DNA of 64,000 nucleotides. It comes from Carpediemonas membranifera (taxonomy: Eukaryota; Fornicata). Below are positions 18,270 through 30,268 of the stretch, piece by piece. Position numbers and translations under genes: made by a program. Numbering within the stretch: the first letter of the stretch is position 1; the number at the start of each line of letters is the position of its first letter. The notes under the pieces were generated by a model. The model was not told the DNA's origin. It saw only the letters and a program-made list of their open reading frames with translations, and ran no database searches. The DNA is taken from NCBI GenBank assembly GCA_019828565.1, contig JAHDYR010000067.1, positions 744,001 to 808,000 of the forward strand. The letters are read 5' to 3'.

Positions 18270-19080
18270 ATGGCGAGAAGAAAGGCGCTCCCACCAAAGC
18301 CGCAGCCTGGGGGTATCAGAATACCCATTACGTCCACTGCGGGCAAGACGCCGCCGTCTGCGCCTTCAAATGATTCTCAGGAGGATTCCTCAAGCGAAGA
18401 TTCCATCATTGAATCCGTTGTGCATACTCAGGCACTGCATCCGGATCTGGTCGCCGCGATCTACCCAAACACTCCCGAGGAGTCGATCAGGGAGCTTAAG
18501 GAGGCCGAGAAGGACCTTCTCCCCTCGAACCCCCCGAGTTGGTTATCCACCCGGCTGACCCACCCCTCCATTGCCGTTGAGGTGCAGCCTTGTCTGGCTC
18601 CCCGACCACACGGACGTGGGTAGAGGCCTCATTGCAACTGCCGCAATTGAGCCCGGAAAGCTCCTCGGCATTTACGCCGGTAGGATTGTGTCCGACGAGG
18701 ACTACCACGCGAATAACAGCAACATGGTGTTTGTTCATTGTTCATTATGCCTTTACACAGCATTTCATTCGACGCTAGCAACCTTCACGTCGACGCCGGC
18801 GATGGTGAAGGCATTGGTGTACACCCTCATCAACCACAGTGAGAGTGACACCAACTGCCAGTTCACCAACTGTTTGCTCAAGGACCTTCCAGTCCTTGCG
18901 GTTGAGTCGACGAACGTCATTCAGGCCGAAGAGTTTCTTCGTATCAGTTACGGCGAGATCTTCTTTGATGCGGGTGAGGTCTTAACCATTGCTAGGTTCC
19001 CGAGTCTGCCCATTTCTCATCCGAACTATCTCACAAGGTTCCTGGAGCAGTATCCGGCACTCAAGAAGCGGAAGAAATGA
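18270..19080 (+). CDS. gene b, SET-domain protein (unit 3)
   Basis: The N-terminal 80 codons are clean here (ESIRELKEAEKD), whereas unit 2 has an extra G. A missing C and an extra C near 18520-18535 and an extra C at about 18827 disturb the frame. Private substitutions change Glu to Asp near 18802 and Arg to Cys near 18872. Confidence 0.8.
18729..18760 (+). other. 32-nt intron in the SET gene
   Basis: GTTTGTTCAT...CTTTACACAG. Splicing joins NNSNMV to ISFDASN, which places the Asp-Ala strand and NHS motif in the register expected of SET domains; unspliced, the frame is lost because 32 is not a multiple of three. Confidence 0.7.
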
Positions 19081-19106
19081 ATTAAAATGTCAAAACGTCT
19101 CTTTTT

Positions 19107-21306
19107 TTACTCGGGAACTCCACGCTTAACGTCCTCGGCATCAACAACTCTCTTTCGCGATCCTTATCGACTGCCTTGCGCTTGATATAAGTCGTATGAG
19201 CCTTTCTCTTACCACCCTTTGAACGTTTGCGGACAAATAGCGTCGCATGCTCATCCTTGACGACCACAATAGCTTCGCGCCGCAGCCACATCTTCATCAG
19301 ATCCACGCCGGACCATGCCGGACTCATAAACTTCCGTCAAATGCATCCGCACAATATACTTGTCATGGTACGTCAACATCTTGACCCAGATAACGACTAC
19401 AGTCTTGCTCTTCAGAGCTGACCAGGCCATGACACCAAAGTTGCTGTACCAATCAGTGGCATCGTCGAACATCAGGGTGGGCACGAACACGTTAGACGTC
19501 TCAAGCCTCAGCCTCTCGCCAGCATCGGAGAATCCCCAGGCGCGCACCTCCTCCCTCACTGCTGCCACTTCCTCTGCCGCAAACTTCTTGTCGAACTCGC
19601 CATTCTCAACCTTCTGCAGGCAGTAGCCGATGCACAATCCATCCGGGTTGACTGCAATCTTCCGCCAACTCTTACGATCTTTGAGAACTCGCTCGCCTAC
19701 CTTGTCGTACTCCACGTCGATGTACTTCTGCCTATCAACGTCGCTCCGTAAGTATATCTGCATAGGGGAACATTGGCAGGCGTCGGAGAGTGCTGTTTGA
19801 TGATAGCCTTCATCTCTGGCGACAGACCGAGGTCGAGGGGTGGGACCGTTATGAACTTCTGGCCCCCGTACCTCATCATGGTGCTATTGATCCGAGTCCA
19901 TAAGGCTCCAGTCACATTGTTCCTCTGGAACAGTACCATCAAGGCAGCGAGAGGAACGTAGCGGTCAAGCTCCACTGTTGCCTCCTCGGCGCGCCTGACA
20001 AGCTCAGCCCAGTTGTCCTCGAGTTCATCGGCGAGCGCTTCAAGCCCAGCCTCACTCGCCCGTGCCAACTCTGCTTGAGTAAACTGATGGATCGCCTGAT
20101 CCTCGGCCTTCTGCTGACCTAACTCAGCTTCAAGTCTCTTCTGGGACTCCTCAGACTCTCTGTTAGCCTGTTCAAGCGCCTCCCTCGCCTCCCCTCTCCT
20201 CAGCAAGCCGTTTTATCAAGGGCTCGTACTGCTCCAACAAGCGCACAGACTCAGGGACATCATCAAGGCCTGCAATGGTGTCGTCTAGCTGCTGAAGGAG
20301 AGAACCAACGGTGTCTGTGTCGTCCACATCGGACTCTACGTCGACGTCTTGATCAGACTGTGGCAAAGGAACGCCGTCACCCCTGCATGGCGGCCGGTTC
20401 AGAGTGGCCATCGGACTCGGACTCGTCAGTGTCGGAAAATTCATCGTGTGTCGTGGACTCTGCGTCGACAACCGGAAGCGGCTGAGGGGCAGCAACGACG
20501 GAAGAAGGCTTGGTGGCTGCTGCTGAGCGATCCTGGGCCCGGACTAACTCCTCTTGACCTTCATCAGAGCAGCAGTCGATGAGGCGAGCTCCTTCTCAAG
20601 ACGAGCGATCTTCCTCTTCAGAGGAGCTGACGGATCGAGCGAACCGATCTTAGCCAACTCCTCGGCCAGCTTCTCTGAGCCAGCGAAGGACAGCTTCTGC
20701 TGAGCTGGGCGTGGGCGATAAACTGGCCAAATTGGCCTGCCGGAACACGAGAATCGAGTTTCTTCGAGTCCTTGTGGCGCAACACAAGGTGGAATGCGCG
20801 GTAAATCTCAACCTGCTTCTCAACAGGGAGCGAGTCGACGCCGACTAGAGCCTTATGAACAGATTTGGCGGTGAAGTGGTCACAAAAACTTCCGTCGGAA
20901 TGCCTCAATTGTGTCGGGAGAGTCAAAGTCGACCCTCGCAGAGGTAGTTGCGGTTAGTTGCGTCACATATCGCGCGTAGTTTGGCAACTCCATAGTCGTG
21001 AACGTGCTGGCTTAAAGTGCGCTTCAACGGGAACCCGAAAACAACGTTGATCGTACGAATGCTGATCAGACGGACGCAAACGAAGAACAGAGGGTCATCA
21101 GAGACGATGCCGTGATCTTGCAGCCAGGTTATACGGCTCTTTGTGGACGAAAGGGCGTCGTATGCACGGAATGAATCATCTGTGTAAATAGGACCGTGAA
21201 AAATGAAATGAAATGAAATGAAAAATGAAAGTGACATACCAGAATCGTCAGGAGCAAGCATTGTCTCCTTCAGTTTGCCGAGAGAGATGATGTCTTCGTT
21301 AACCAT
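19107..21306 (-). CDS. gene c, coiled-coil + OTU-like protein (unit 3)
   Basis: Same organisation as unit 2, broken by 1-nt indels near 19142 and 19276 (OTU-like end), 20194, 20394, 20556, 20698, 20886 and 20936. The 66-nt overlap of the two frames is unchanged. Confidence 0.5.
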
Positions 21307-21999
21307 TGTCAATTTGGTCCTCAGAAGACTTTCTCGAAAAAAATGAAATACGTTTTTATCTCAATAAATATTGCCAGCTGTCATGTAAATACCTCCGATC
21401 AGCCATAAAGACCCAAGAGCTACCCCTTGGCCGGATTTTCAGCTCATTCTGCACCTGCGCTGTTTTTGGCTGTTTTTCGATGGACATCTCCTCGCTCCAT
21501 TTTTCGATTTTTGTCAATTTGGTCCCTCAGAGGACACAGATTAAATTTTTTTCAGTGTCCTCTGAGGACAACATTGACAGGATTTTGTAGCTTATCCATG
21601 GCCAGAAACTGAATCGCTGAAAGCTCAGAGACGTCGTTATATCATCTATAACGGCATCTCTGAGCTTTTGGGCGCACGGTTTCATCCCCTGACGTGGAGA
21701 TCGATGGTGGTGAAAAATGAAGAATTGACTAGGAGATCTCTACGCTTGCATGCAGCCTTCTATTAGGTTGTTGATGTTGGTTATATGCTTCTTTTTCGTT
21801 CTCGATGCGTGTGGATGAGTATTCTGTTGCAAGATTCATTTTGGATGGACTGATGTTGGTTATAGAGGATAAAGGCACCAGAATGGATCATATGCATGCT
21901 ATAAACCCGTTCTGTGCCGTTGGAATACCATAGCTGCGCAGCAATGTCGAGAGTCACAGTTCATTTCACATTTTCACACGCATTTTTAAGGAAACAACG

Positions 22000-22763
22000 A
22001 TGGCAAGAAGTAAACAAGGCAATATACAGGCCACTGAAGCCTCAAAAGGAGAGGAGAATGGCTCTTGGCAAGAAAGCGCAGCAAAAAGAGCCAGAGCAAG
22101 TCCAACAAGTCTACGAAAACAGCCCGAAAAGCTCACAAGACGCCCATTGAGATCGTTCAGACCTTTATCAGCAATTTCCTCCTTAATAATGACGATATTA
22201 CCCGCGCAAACGGATGGGTTGTCGACTTCAGCCAGAAGTTTGCCGCCGAGGTCCCTAAGATGAAAGTAGCCTCCTTGAAGAAGGACAAGCTCTACGGCAA
22301 TCTCCAGTCGGTCGAAGAGATCAGCCGCAAGTGGCAGGGAGGCGGTGATGAGGACAAGCGTCACCGCTTCAAGGCTCTCCTCAGTCTTGACGCCCAGACA
22401 GATGAGCTGGACACGGACGACCCACTCATCGCGACTGTCCGCGAGATGGATGATGCCTTTCACCGCATTCCCATCGCCTACCGGGCTAAGGTCCATGCCT
22501 TCGCTGCTTCATCGTGCGGTGTGACGGTCGATGACGTCAAGCTCGTCCTGAGCAAGCCTTGCCGTGACCGCGACGCGGATCTCATCTTCGCCAGACCCAC
22601 CAGAGTTCTGAAGAAGGAGGCTAAGACACTCAGTCAGCTCACTTCTGTCATTGCCAAGCGGAATGCGGAACGTGCTGAGGCTGAATCGCGTGATGTGCTG
22701 CGTCGCAAGGTATACCAAGCCATCATGAATTACTACTTAGAGTGTTCGGCACAGGAGCTATAA
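22000..22763 (+). CDS. gene d, basic protein (unit 3)
   Basis: Extra bases near 22041 and 22088 shift the N-terminal part; from about residue 40 the frame is clean to the stop. Confidence 0.65.
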
Positions 22764-22788
22764 ATTCTTGTTTTATTTTCATTTCATT

Positions 22789-23716
22789 TTACACTTCTTC
22801 GTCATCCTCAACGGAAATATTCCATTCACTGTCCCAGAAGTTGGCTTTCTTCTCCTTACGCATCTCGGTCCTCGTTTCCTTGATCTCTTTGACCAGTGTG
22901 AAAGAACGAAGGTTGTAATGGCGGATAATCATCAACTTCTGCCTGATTCGGGTGACGTTAGGCCGTTTTTGCCGCACGTTCACGGCGCACGGACACACGG
23001 GTGCGTTCCACGAACGAGTCAACACTCCTCTTGTCGGAAGCAGGCATCCCATGAGCGTGCTGATCAAGTCTATTACCATGGTTGGTCACGCGGATCAACG
23101 TAGAGCCTTGCATTATCATCCCACAGCACTCTGTCAGGCTCTTGCCGAGGTTGGTCCACTTGTTGGGACCCATCGTGCCCTCCATCGTGACAATGGCAAG
23201 TGGGTTGCCCCCCGTGTCCACCAGCTGCTCGACCTGCGACGGGTCCGATGACTCCTTGAGGCCAAAGGACGCATACATGTCCTGGAGTCGCTTGTCGCAC
23301 TGCAGTCGGACGAGTTCTTCGGCAGATGCTATGCTAAGAAGCACCCTCGCGAACCCAAGACCTCTGCAGGAGACGGCTGTCCGTAAGCCGATGACAAACC
23401 GCTCCTGGTGCAGTTGTCCGCTCAGGGTCTGCCCCTCCCTGTACGACTCGCGGAAGAGAAGGCATGCAGCCTTGATGTTGTCCATCTCAACCCCACGAAT
23501 TGCGATGAGACTGTGTTAACAAGAAGTGTAGTGGGTCTGACATACATGACGAATGAGTAGTTCAGACAGTCGAGGTTCGAAGTCGCCAGATCTCTGTTGA
23601 AGAAGGCCCCTGACAGACGGCAAGAGCTCAGACTTGTCTGAAAGCTTGACATATTGAATATAGGCCTTGTGTTGCGATAAATTCATCGTCAGCCATGTCG
23701 GAAGTGGCGTTTCCAT
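22789..23716 (-). CDS. gene e, unrecognised protein (unit 3)
   Basis: As unit 2; an extra C near 23610 breaks exon 1. Intron at 23511-23545. Confidence 0.6.
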
Positions 23717-23845
23717 TGTTTTTTTCACCAAACAAGTGACGTAATGTGAAAATTGTGAAACTACCAATGTTGAAAAAAAGAAAATTGGTAGTTGGGGGAA
23801 ACACACCAAATGGGATGTACTGACCAATAAAAACTCCTTTACTCA

Positions 23846-25095
23846 CTACTCAGCGCGTGCATGACCGCAAATGCAGCAAACAAGCTCCTCACCCATGTCT
23901 GCCAACTCGCAAACCATCACCCCAGACTCTTCGTCCCATGCCAAAGCCGTATAATCGTTGACGTACTGCCACATCTCGTCAACGAGCTCCTGGAAGAGGC
24001 GCACCACCGCCGCCGTGGCATGGAATTGGTGCCTTGCCTCCATGTGGCTGCGAATGGCGAACCATGAGCGAGCTTGTCTGCAGCATTGGTGGACTCGGAC
24101 ACGACGAAGCCTGTTCAGCGGGGGACTGAGTAGTCCTGGCGACCGAACGAGCGAATACCCGTTAAGAACGTGCAGATGAGGGTGGTCTGCTCGGTCAAAC
24201 ACAGCTTCGATCATGGCCGACCTGTGCAACTCGGCTCGGACCTCCTGGTTCTTGATGAACTCTCTCTCAAAAGAACTCCCTCGAGGAGGTAAAAAAAGAG
24301 GAATGCGGAGATGATCGTGAAGAAGAGGCTGGGCAGTGAGCCTGCTGTTGACATAGAGTGTCTGGGCACATGGCTTCTCCGCCTTGTCTGCTTGCCCAGG
24401 AGGGAGCAACGCCAGCTTTGTCTGGTGTGCCTGCAGACTGAGCATGACGTGGAACAGGTGGCACATGGACGCGGCCAAGAAGTGGAATGCGACTTTGCTG
24501 TCGGTGACAGGCTCGGTTGAGTAGTAAAGAGCCTGGAGATAGCCAATGAGTCGCACAATATCTTGGACGGACTCAGGAAGAGCCTCGTAATCCCTCGTTC
24601 GTGGTGTTCGCCATGCGAACTCTGGCAGCAGACTGCTCGTTGCACCCGACAGTGCGGTCAATACTGCGGTTGGATGACATGCGCTGGAGCTTGCGCTTGT
24701 CTACGGCAGTTGCGTTCCGATCAGCGGGGAAGCTGGCGCATAGCCGTGCCACTTGCTCGAGCAGGCGGTGCGAGTTGTGCATGATCGGAGGACAAAAAGA
24801 CAACTCGCTCCCGTGTGGATGACTCGGGGCTCTGGCCGGTTCTCGAAGATGGCCCTCTTGTCGGAGAAGTTGCCATACTCCTCTTTCGGGTCCCTGCACA
24901 CGGTCGGGGTCGGCCTGCACGGCGTGGAACGCTGCCTTCTGCTCGAGCAAATCATGCAAGGTGACCCGAGAGTGCGCCGGAATGGGGTGCAGCGCCTTGT
25001 GGTCTCGACGGATGCTGTTGAAGGGCTGGGGATAGTGCCCTCCATTACCCTCGATGCCGGATGACAGCTTCCCTGATGGCCGCGTGATCGCCCAT
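23846..25095 (-). CDS. gene f, unrecognised protein (unit 3)
   Basis: The C-terminal two thirds form one frame ending GHARAE at 23846, because a base missing near 24208 and an extra base near 24280 compensate. Further indels near 24594, 24798, 24811 and 24893 break the N-terminal part. Confidence 0.55.
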
Positions 25096-25262
25096 GACGA
25101 TGACTTGGTCGAAGGTGGTGACCTGGTCAGTTCCTCTGATCGGTATGAGGGGCTTGATAGATCCGCTCGACTTCTTCCCTCAACGAGTTGAAGGTTTCCC
25201 TCCTCCGTCAGCTCCTTCTCACCGGCAAGACACTCAACGAGTCGGAAGGGGGAGTGATGCGG

Positions 25263-26394
25263 TTAGGGGAACGTGAAGCCCTGACGGGTCGTAGATGCGG
25301 ATCTTGAACGTTGCGGTATGTCCCTTCCATGCGTCGAGCCACAGGAGTAGTTTTAGTGGTTGGAACTCGACATGGCCTGGGTCCTGAAGGGCACGAGAGC
25401 AACGCTCGAAGTTCGTCTGGTCAGACTCGAGCCACTCCGGGTGAAGCACTGCCTGCTGCAGATAGTACACGCCATCGAACCACACCGTTTCCACCTTGTC
25501 CCAGGTCGAGCTGTTCAGTCGCTTGCCCAGATGGGCGATACCTACACTGCCTTTGAGGGACTGGTAGTGCTGGACAGCGTCGGATTCGCTGTCATAGTGG
25601 AGGGTGAGCGTCGGTCGCTCCCAAGTGTGGTCGGCGACGAGGTCGTGGTCGAAAAAAACGGAGTCGGCTCGGCTCCGTCGGCTACAGTCAAACGGTTCGT
25701 GAGCTCAAGTCGCGACTGCGTGCCGGACATGGTACGCCGCCATGTTGTATTGCCTGAGACCGACCTGCACGGCACGAGATGCTTGACGAAGGCGCGCTCC
25801 TCCTCAGTGAGGGCCTCTGAGACACCAGATATTCTGGTCATGTCAATGCCAAGGTCCTTAATGAGCACCTCCGCGGTCTTGTTCTTCGAGATCGGCTTTC
25901 CAAGCCGGCGGGAGATGTTGTTGATGAGCTTAAAGAGCTCTTGGGTCGAGTTGAAGCCATTGCGGACGTACATCAGGATCGATGTGAGCTCCATGATCTC
26001 AGAAAAAGTTGGCGGAGCGCTCCTCTGAGTCGTTGTAGTCCTGCACAGCACGCTCCTGGATGGCGTGGGTGCGGTAATCGTCCCGTACGAAGACAGGGTG
26101 AGGAGGGTGTTGATTTCCGTGTGCGGTTGCGGCACGTTGGAAGGGACGGGAGTCTGCTGGAGGGCGGAAGAACCTTGCGTCGTGAATGCGCTGGGAGATC
26201 AGGTCCGCCTCCTCCATCTCGCGGACGAGCTGGCAGAATTGCTCGCGCTGAGGTCTTGTTCTGGCGGAGTTGAGGCCAATTCCGACCATGGCGAAGTAGG
26301 TACAGCCAAGAAGGTAATTCATGCGCTCAACTGAGCGTGGCTGGTCATCATATATTGTACCGATGTGGCTCTCGAACACAATATGAGCAACCAT
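25263..26394 (-). CDS. gene g, unrecognised protein (unit 3)
   Basis: Extra bases near 25280, 25653 and 26004 split the frame into three. Same stop (SGFTFP then TAA) as units 1 and 2. Confidence 0.6.
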
Positions 26395-27062
26395 GATTTC
26401 TGTAGAGTTTAAAAAAACAAGATTTTTTGTGCAAAAACTAGGCAGGTACATGCGCAACGGTCTGTGAGATAAATCAGACAATTTGGCTGTTGCTATAGCT
26501 CTATAAGAGCAGCTACAACTGCGCTGCCGGGGTTCCTTCTTCTTCTCTGGCCGTTTCAACACTATTTCACAATTTCACCAGTTTCACACAATTGGTGAAA
26601 CAATGTTCAGAACTCCTTCAGTTTATGGACGTTGGCTCCGAAACTAAAGCAGTGTGTGTATGAGAGTGCCTGATTAAGATTCATCTGATTTTTCATCTGC
26701 ATTACTTGCGAATTTGCTGTTGTGCTCCTTGTGCACAAAAAAAGCAAATCTGGATTTGATCTCGAATATTGCCATGATGAAGGCGACACAAAATGCTCAT
26801 TTGCCAACCAGTGCAGCTAGAAGAAAAATGGTAAAAAGTTATGGATACTGCATGGGATGAGGCCCCCGTTGATGTGTTAAACGGCCATGATCGACCGCTC
26901 AACGTCAGCGCCTCTTTGGGCACCTTCTGCGGCGGTGGATCATGCCAATTGCCGATCTCAGCTCTATGGAGCTAAGTGCACTTGAGCTCTGAGCCAAGTC
27001 TTCTGATTCCATCTTATCGCCGATAAAAAAAATTGCAAATTTTGAGATACAGAAGATTGAAT

Positions 27063-27145
27063 CTGTCCCCCAGAAAACCGAACATACTCCGATGATGTAT
27101 ACTGACTATATACCACCGTAGTATGGCCTGCTTTCTGGGGGACAG
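27063..27145. repeat. 14-bp inverted repeat inside gene h region
   Basis: CTGTCCCCCAGAAA (27063-27076) pairs perfectly with TTTCTGGGGGACAG (27132-27145) around 55 nt that contain TATACTGACTATATA. It lies between the presumed first and second catalytic Asp of the transposase. It could be the ends of a very small insertion or a cruciform; no target duplication was recognised. Present in all units. Confidence 0.55.
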
Positions 27146-27445
27146 CTTCATCTTTGATTGGTTGATTCAGTCATTAGTTCCCGGCGACTGAGAAGGAGTT
27201 GACGCATAAAAACAACAGAGGATACTCTTTAGAACACACAGACTTTGCTGACAAGGCCACTTGGTCGTACGACCACTTTTTGCCTTCGACCTTAAAATGC
27301 GAGAGGCAATTTGCTCGACCACCAATCTCGCACATGTTACATCAAGCATGGATATGTCATTAATGCACTCGCATCTATCATTTCAGCTGCTTCTTAGGAC
27401 TTCGAACGCCCTGAAGCACGAATAAGGAATTTGCGTTTATCCTCC

Positions 27446-27478
27446 GTATATCCCCGGATTAACTGGCCATTCTAACAG
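27446..27478 (+). other. 33-nt intron in gene h
   Basis: GTATATCCCC...TTCTAACAG. It contains an in-frame TAA, and removal creates the transposase motif ILLCPYSPFLNPIE. A CTAAC branch-like sequence touches the acceptor. Also at 5146-5178 and 49870-49902; unit 2 has one extra T. Confidence 0.75.
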
Positions 27479-27662
27479 TATGTCCATACTCTCCCTTCTT
27501 GAACCCCATAGAGGTAGTATTCGGCCAAGTCAAGGCCTATGTCGCCACGCATTTTTAAGGAAGAAGGCCGTTTGCCCAGTATCCTCCATGCCTTCGACCT
27601 GGTCAAGGACTCTGACATCCTCGGACTCTACGCCAAGCATGGCTATGCTTTGTAAATGCTGT

Positions 27663-28103
27663 TTATTCAAGTAGCGCTTGGCTTTCGGCCACGGAAACAT
27701 CAGAAGGCGACGGAGCTTCCTCAAGGCTAGCAACGAATGAGATAACGCGGGAGTACACTTCTGGGCGGACGGGAATGCTGATGAAGGTCGGCTTTTTGAG
27801 CCTCTCTACGGCGGGGGACGTAGTCGCTGGATGACGGTGTCGTGTGAGGGGTCATAAGACCGGCTGGTGGCGTAGCTACGGTTGCAGTTGCATTGTCGAT
27901 TTCATATGCCCATGCCGCGATGATTTTTTTCCAGGCAGCGAGCGCGAGAGCTCATTGTCTCGTACCAACTCCTTCATCCGGGGCGTTAACACCGCGTCAA
28001 CGGCTGCTTGATCGCTGTTTACCTCCAATACGTTTTTGAATGGGCATCCATTGGCGTTATGACCGGTAACACGGCACCTACTGCATGTTACAGTTCTCGA
28101 CAT
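27663..28103 (-). CDS. gene i, CCHC zinc-knuckle protein (unit 3)
   Basis: As unit 2, interrupted by homopolymer differences near 27815 and 27924. The CCHC part is intact. Confidence 0.55.
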
Positions 28104-28167
28104 CAGCTTCCCATCAAAAAGTTCTTCTCCCAATCAAACTTCTGGACACTTTTAGATCAAAACTGCA

Positions 28168-28529
28168 ATAACCATTTTTTTGCCCCTTGATCGGGTTTCG
28201 AATAAACCTCACTTCGTCATTAGTTCTCTTTATTTGGCCACAGTAAGCTTACTCACCGCCATGGACTATCAAACGATTTCAGCCCCTTTTCTCAACGACA
28301 TTCGTTCCGAAACGGCCTTCTGCAGCTTCAACGACAAGTTCGAGGCCTATTCCGCCCAAGTTCCCGACGACAGAGCACTATCTGTCCGTATGCTCATTTC
28401 CAGCCGTGTTTTTACGCCTGATCCGCCTTCGCATTGACAACTTTGACGACCTTCCAGATGAAAAACGTCCTGTCGGCGATCTACTCCGCCTTCTTCGCTC
28501 CCAAGAGCACTCAGGCCGTTCTGTCTAAG
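28168..28529 (+). mobile_element. gypsy A LTR + gag fragment (unit 3)
   Basis: Truncated LTR, gag ATG at 28261, one extra T near 28412 and one extra A near 28464; ends at the common junction. Confidence 0.9.
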
Positions 28530-29247
28530 GTAAGCAGTCCTGCAGGACGAGTTCGTTGGCAAGCATTTTTCTCCGGAGTGAGAATGATGCACGTATGCTC
28601 GTATGCCTGGGTCGAAATGGACTGCTTAAGCAGAGAGAACTCGCTATTGTCCGCTCCGGTACAGGTGGCGAAGTAGATGAGCCGAACCCGGCTGGTGGTG
28701 ACGAGGGATGGCTCACGGAAAGCGAAGAGGATCATCTGTACGATATCGTGAAGGTACAGGAACTCGTTAGCGCTCGCATTAACGATCATTCTCGACGTTG
28801 TGGTCTCGCTGTGGCCAGAAACAACCCAGAATGTCTCGAAATTGGCGAATTCCCTGCAGCCAACTGTTGCAGTATGGAGCCGAGGTGGGTCGTCGAGACG
28901 AAACTGACGGCAACCGTGGTGAGCCACTCGTCGCTGACGAGATCGAGGATGGCCTTCATGCGCTTGTGGTACCCCTCGGAGCCAGCAAGCCCGGTGACAG
29001 TGAAGACCGGGTTCGCACAAGTAGGTGCTTCGAAGCCATGGACTGGCTCGAGCAGGATAACGATGCGGCGGTTCACAAGCTTGCTCAGGGTGAAGGGGCA
29101 GTCATGCGTGTACCTGATTCCGTCATATTCCTTCAGGCCCTGGTTGCGAAGGTCAGAACGCGGCCTAGTGATTCCACAGACGCATTCATACGTGAGAGGA
29201 TGGTCGCTGATGCGTCTGGTACCGAATTTGCCAAATTTCCTCTCCAT
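28525..29247 (-). pseudogene. gene a, CHAT/caspase-like protein (unit 4)
   Basis: Two extra C near 28853 and one extra T near 28570 break the frame before the SGHS block and near the C-terminus. Confidence 0.5.
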
Positions 29248-29430
29248 TTGGCAACTACCACTTTTTTTCCAACACTGGTAGTTGGCCGAACCAGCTATAG
29301 GGAAGGATATGGACCACAATAAGCAAGCATTCTGGTGTTACAGATAAGATATTGTATGTGTGTCCTTTACGGTGTGAGACGGCCCCATCAATCCCGAGAA
29401 ATACCGCGTGTCCGTTTGCAAAAAAATCAG

Positions 29431-30241
29431 ATGGCGAGAAGAAAGGCGCTCCCACCAAAGCCGCAGCCTGGGGGTATCAGAATACCCATTACGTCCACTG
29501 CGGGCAAGACGCCGCCGTCTGCGCCTTCAAATGATTCTCAGGAGGATTCCTCAAGCGAAGATTCCATCATTGAATCCGTTGTGCATACTCAGGCACTGCA
29601 TCCGGATCTGGTCGCCGCGATCTACCCAAACACTCCCGAGGAGTCGATCAGGGGAGCTTAAGGAGGCCGAGAAGGACCTTCCTCCCCTCGAACCCCCGAG
29701 TTGGTTATCCACCCGGCTGACCCACCCCTCCATTGCCGTTGAGGTGCAGCCTTGTCTGGCTCCCGACCACACGGACGTGGGTAGAGGCCTCATTGCAACT
29801 GCCGCAATTGAGCCCGGAAAGCTCCTCGGCATTTACGCCGGTAGGATTGTGTCCGACGAGGACTACCACGCGAATAACAGCAACATGGTGTTTTGTTCAT
29901 TGTTCATTATGCCTTTACACAGCATTTCATTCGACGCTAGCAACCTTCACGTCGACGCCGGCGAAGGTGAAGGCATTGGTGTACACCTCATCAACCACAG
30001 TGAGAGTGACACCAACTGCCAGTTCACCAACCGTTTGCTCAAGGACCTTCCAGTCCTTGCGGTTGAGTCGACGAACGTCATTCAGGCCGAAGAGTTTCTT
30101 CGTATCAGTTACGGCGAGATCTTCTTTGATGCGGGTGAGGTCTTAACCATTGCTAGGTTCCCGAGTCTGCCCATTTCTCATCCGAACTATCTCACAAGGT
30201 TCCTGGAGCAGTATCCGGCACTCAAGAAGCGGAAGAAATGA
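29431..30241 (+). CDS. gene b, SET-domain protein (unit 4)
   Basis: An extra G near 29653 shifts the N-terminal part, but the segment from about residue 85 (WLSTRLTHPSIAVEVQPCLA) into the SET domain GRGLIATAA reads without a break, which confirms that joint. Extra T at 29893. Confidence 0.8.
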
Positions 30242-30268
30242 ATTAAAAATGTCAAAACGTCTCTTTTT

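Larger units (their letters stand above)
26710..27655 (+). pseudogene. gene h, DDE_3 transposase (unit 3)
   Basis: Clean PYSPFLNPIE exon after the 33-nt intron; ends LYAKHGYAL at 27655. Same unresolved upstream frame changes. Confidence 0.62.
17372..28529. repeat. tandem unit 3 (complete, about 11158 bp)
   Basis: Same boundaries as unit 2. Copy-specific substitutions occur in the SET gene (near 18802 and 18872) and near 17857. These argue for a real extra copy rather than an assembly echo. Confidence 0.96.
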
